A stretch of DNA of 64,000 nucleotides, taken from Candidula unifasciata. Lineage: Eukaryota > Mollusca > Gastropoda > Stylommatophora > Geomitridae. The stretch lies in the NCBI GenBank assembly GCA_905116865.2, contig CAJHNH020002024.1, forward strand, positions 349,668 through 413,667, in the 5' to 3' direction. Below the pieces are notes generated by a model that was not told the DNA's origin, did no database searches, and saw only the letters and a program-made list of their open reading frames with translations. The translations under genes and the position numbers were made by a program. Shown here piece by piece: positions 61,051 through 64,000 of this stretch (position 1 is its first letter; each line of letters opens with the position of its first letter).

Positions 61051-61830
61051 TTACTTTCTTCTGCATCTTCTGCTTCTTCTTCTTCTTCTTCACTTCCTCT
61101 TTTACCGCTGTGGGTGTCGAGGGAGATATAAGGTTCTGTTTCTGGCTCTTCTGGCCGCCTCGACCATAGGCACATCGTGCTGTTGTAGAGCTTCTCTGAT
61201 GTTATCCTTCCATCTTGTTCTTGGTCTACCTCTTGCTCTACGACCTTCTTCTCTTTCCATGTATGCTTTGTATGGTATGGTGTCACAAGGCATTCTCTCT
61301 AAATGGGCAAACCATTTCACTTGCTGTCTTTGTATGTAATTTAGAATGGTTATGTGCCGACTTTTTCTCTAATGATCTCATTCCTGATCTTATCTCTTAT
61401 GGTCACTCCTACAGCCCTTCTCAGACATCTCATTTCCATGGTTACTAATTTTCTTTTATGGTTTGTTGTGAGTGACCATGTCTAGCACTGGTAGCACAGA
61501 GTTGGAATAAATATGCTTTGAATAAGATGTCTCTTTGTGCTGATTGGGATTGTCTTATGCTGTAAGAGGGGGGCTAGCTGTCCCAATACTTGGTTTGCTT
61601 TACTGCATCTAATGTTTATTTCTTTATCCAATTTCCCATTTCGGTAAATGTAGTTCCCAGATATTTAAACTCAGATGCCCGTTTAATGCCTTTGTTCTCT
61701 ACTGCTATGTTTAGATCTGTCTTCTTTTTTCTATTGACATTACTTCTGTCTTGTCTTCTGCATTCGCACATAAAAGGACGGTTGGCATGTTGTGGTTTAC
61801 AGCTAGGCTGTGTTATTTGCATCATTTAGT
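61051..61830 (-). mobile_element. LINE-A 3' part, best copy
   Basis: From 61,825 the minus strand reads NRKKKTDLNIAVENKGIKRA, SEFKYLGTTFTEMGNWIKK (RT thumb). Then in another frame, 61,320-61,102, it reads MKWFAHLERMPCDTIPYKAY, MEREEGRRARGRPRTRWKDN, IREALQQHDVPMVEAARRAR, NRTLYLPRHPQR and a stop. This is the intact C-terminal peptide of LINE-A. The 3' end is a GAAGAAGAAG-type purine run at 61,080-61,060. Confidence 0.88.
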
Positions 61831-61852
61831 CATACACCTACAATTTCAGAAA
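61780..61852 (+). mobile_element. SINE-5 body fragment
   Basis: TGTTGTGGTTTACAGCTAGG, CTGTGTTATTTGCATCATTT and ACACCTACAATTTCAGAAAA. It overlaps the 5' edge of LINE-A, so one of the two boundaries is off by up to 50 bp. Confidence 0.5.
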
Positions 61853-62124
61853 ACCTCTAAGTAGACGGTTTCAGAAAACGGCTCTCCTTTGAACTTCTAC
61901 CCCGTCATTATGGCGGCCAAATATCCTAACAGGGCCTCAGTCCTATTATATGCGAACTTCCGGCGACGAACGAATCGCTGCAAAACTAGGATGACCTGAC
62001 AATTTCAAGAGACGCAGAACTGCAGATGATAGTAGCAGACGATAATAGCGACTGTGGACACTTCTGAGCGTTTCTGCATACGATACTAGTGACCATTGAC
62101 AATTTCGAGACACCGTTTAACACC

Positions 62125-62245
62125 AAAGCTGCTCCATTACCTATGCCCACAAAAACCACACAGAATGTCCATCACTGTCCCTTGTTAAAAAGACAATAAA
62201 AACTGAGACAGGCTGCAGTCTCAGTAAAGCTAACAGCATATGCAC
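62125..62245 (+). repeat. dispersed repeat R9, degraded copy 3
   Basis: AAAGCTGCTCC, then CACAAAAACCACACAGAATG, TCCATCACTGTCCCTTGTTA parallel 15,846-15,905. Confidence 0.5.
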
Positions 62246-62269
62246 ACATCAAATGGGTTCTTTATTAAT

Positions 62270-62478
62270 ATTCTACCCCACGTTTCCCGGCTTTCTGATG
62301 CTTTTAACGGCCAGAAACATATACAACTGGCCCTAACCCCAACCCACTTACATCCCATGAGAAAGTGCATCCTGTCTACCACCCCCCTGAAATATTAGAC
62401 TGTCCCGCGACCTGTGAATTGCCCCTGTTTGGGGTTGGATATTAATAAAGCACCACTAAATGCATAAGGAACTGTCAG
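62270..62478 (+). repeat. dispersed repeat R10, copy 2
   Basis: Counterpart of 54.77 kb (CATCCCATGAGAAAGTGCAT, then CCTGTTTGGGGTTGGATATT). Confidence 0.5.
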
Positions 62479-62489
62479 AAGTGGCAACA

Positions 62490-62762
62490 CAAAATATCAA
62501 GTAAAGCAAAGGACCATTTTATGCCAGTGGCACATTAGGCATATTATGCTAAGCTCATTTTATACATGAATTGGCACTTACTGGGTGGTGTAGCTAGCTT
62601 TACCTGGTAGGCATGACCTGCTACCCATTTTAGACTGGGTCACCCTGGGAGCCAGAATTAATTTTGAAGAAAACTGTCTTAGTGCAGATTTTAACACAAT
62701 GCCTTTAGGCCAGCAGGCAAGCGTCTAGTTACTACACCGCCACCGCTACCTCTAAACATTGT
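62490..62762 (-). mobile_element. SINE-1a copy, full length, old
   Basis: The minus strand reads GGTAGCGGTGGCGGTGTAGT, AACTAGACGCTTGCCTGCTG, GTGTTAAAATCTGC (decayed B box), CTGGCTCCCAGGGTGACCCA, AAAATGGGTAGCAGGTCATG, CACCACCCAGTAAGTGCCAA, AATATGCCTAATGTGCC, GGTCCTTTGCTTTACTT. Confidence 0.82.
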
Positions 62763-62763
62763 T

Positions 62764-63036
62764 CTTGACTCTTTATAAAGAGAGCTCCCACCATAATTCA
62801 TTATTGGCTCTATAAAGTTTTGTTTTATAAATAGAGCTCCCTGTGTACATCATTTTGACTCCCATAGTCTCTTTATAAAGAGATCTCCATTCATACATTA
62901 TTATTTGCTCTATAATGTCTCTTTATGAAGAGTGTTTCCTCCGTGTATTATTATTGGCTCCATTTTATCTCTTTATAAAGAGAAATCCCTCCATACATTA
63001 TTATAGGCTCTATAATTTTTATTTATAAAGAAGAAA
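62764..63036. repeat. approximately 52-bp tandem repeat with palindromic CTCTTTATAAAGAG, about 5 units
   Basis: Units begin CTCTTTATAAAGAG (perfect 14-bp palindrome, intact in units 1, 3 and 5), then CTCC(A/C)..CATACATTATTATTGGCTCTATAAT. Unit 2 (TTTTATAAATAGAG) and unit 4 (CTCTTTATGAAGAG) have lost it. Confidence 0.9.
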
Positions 63037-63058
63037 AGGTGCCGGTACTAACCACACA

Positions 63059-63285
63059 GTGTCCTTTACAGTTGCACTAAAAGAACATTATTTCCATACT
63101 ACGCACCCTTTCACACCACCAGAAATAAATACCCTGCTATCTTCTGTCTTAGAAAAATGTTGTGTTAGCTTTTGGTGTCAGAATTATTTGGCAGCTGGCC
63201 ACCTATCCTCGATTCTGACAAGGGTATGGAGAGCTGCCCATTTAGAAAACTGCAATGTTTTATATACAGACTAGGGTGAGGGCAC
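63059..63285 (+). other. short open frame of unknown nature
   Basis: 71 codons: contains FTPPEINTLLSSVLEKC and RVWRAAHLENCN. I do not recognise it. It may be an upstream part of the next LINE tail, or chance. Confidence 0.2.
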
Positions 63286-63299
63286 AATAAACTTCGCCA

Positions 63300-63515
63300 A
63301 CAAATGTTCAAATTTTTTCCCTACAACCTGGCACCAGAAAATGTTGAGCACGTGCTTCTGACCTGTTCCAACCACAATGAAGACAATACTATATGTATAT
63401 GGTACACGAGGAGATATGAACTGCAGGATAGCTTTCATAAAGGCTACCAGCCTCCTGATATACGTTTTCTGACTGAAGCATTGCAAAATAACTGGCATCA
63501 TGAGGCCTGATAAAC
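63300..63515 (+). mobile_element. LINE-I C-terminal fragment
   Basis: The 68-codon frame FFPYNLAPENVEHVLLTCSN, HNED..CIW..R, then DIRFLTEALQNN resembles the C.C......E..EH.LL.CP..... (R..L) cysteine/histidine end of Jockey-group ORF2, where the first CxC is replaced by F.YN. Confidence 0.6.
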
Positions 63516-63780
63516 TGAAATGGCTGGAGAATATAGAGAGAATGACAGAGAGGCAGCCACTTTATACACAAGGGAGTTGAATGGCCACAGACCACGAGGC
63601 AGACCACGAAGACAATGTAGAGATAATATCCAAGCACACCTACAAACACTTGAGTCGCCAAATAGAAAAAAGAAAGCCAGTTACAGAGATGGATTGAGGC
63701 ATCTCATATCTGCAGCATTGAATACTCTGGAATGCCGAAGAACAAGAACAACAACAAAAAGTAGATCTATATTGCTTTAA
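63516..63780 (+). mobile_element. LINE-B 3' tail, open frame
   Basis: 86 codons: LYTRELNGHRPRGRPRRQCR, DNIQAHLQTLESPNRKKKAS, YRDGLRHLISAALNTLECRR. It matches the 45.4 kb copy (R.PRGRPRRRWRDNVQTDLQTL..) with W changed to C. It is the only LINE-B tail on the plus strand. Confidence 0.85.
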
Positions 63781-64000
63781 TCACAAACAAGCATCATCTT
63801 GAATTTCCACTTCTGTCATTTAACGTCCTGAGGAGGAACAGTTTGGGATCCATTGCTCAGTGTTCAGCATTAGCTTTTGTCATTCCATGTCGATGTAAAA
63901 GCTCTTCAATGTTATCAATCCATTATATCCTAGGGGATCTCTTGTTTTCTTTTTTACAAATAGTATATCATTAATTAAACAATTCATAATGCATGAAGCT
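63781..64000. other. unassigned to window end
   Basis: Nothing recognised in this stretch. Confidence 0.4.

Overview
This 64 kb window looks like non-coding, repeat-dense DNA from an animal nuclear genome. It has no operon-like gene packing, no convincing multi-exon host gene, long microsatellites, Pol III-type SINEs and decayed LINE, hAT and mariner relics. The LINE C-termini (GRPR..W motifs) and the tRNA-headed SINEs are of a kind common in molluscs and other lophotrochozoans. Mollusc is my inference; no species-specific gene settles it. || Layout: 0-10 kb holds SINE copies, 3' tails of several LINE families, a 27-bp and a 14-bp minisatellite. 10.8-12.9 kb is a cluster of simple repeats. 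14-17 kb has a hAT-type MITE with a perfect 8-bp target duplication and a SINE with a perfect 12-bp target duplication beside a paralogous empty site. 17-24 kb has microsatellites, a 20-bp minisatellite and dispersed repeats. 25-31 kb has an inverted SINE pair, a decayed reverse transcriptase (RT), 43-bp and 53-bp minisatellites and more LINE tails. 32-36.6 kb is nested: a LINE RNase H tail, a 40-bp minisatellite, a hAT-like end inside a split SINE, an LTR-like repeat, a near-palindrome, and a LINE interrupted by a SINE whose removal restores the reading frame. 37.9 kb carries a 5S rRNA-like sequence fused to the tail of the main SINE family. 41-44 kb has a mariner pseudogene, another LINE tail and three SINE families. 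45-47 kb is a hAT-like element with a LINE nested inside, beside a 0.5 kb (GGAT)n array. 49-55 kb has microsatellites, SINEs, one LINE and the second LTR-like repeat. 56.8-58.8 kb holds the longest open frame, a broken I/Jockey-group LINE with RT and RNase H domains. 59.9-61.1 kb is a foldback with near-perfect 32-bp arms around tRNA-Asp-like SINE units. 62.5-64 kb closes with a SINE, a 52-bp tandem repeat with a 14-bp palindrome, and LINE tails. || Family labels (LINE-A to LINE-J, SINE-1 to SINE-6, R7 to R12) are mine and were built by comparing copies within this window. They are not database names. The elements interact: LINE coding sequence has expanded into minisatellites, SINE-6 tails lead into (GAA)n tracts, and SINE-2 shares its 3' end with LINE-F, which suggests a SINE/LINE partnership. 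All alignments were done by eye, so boundaries are approximate unless a target duplication is given.
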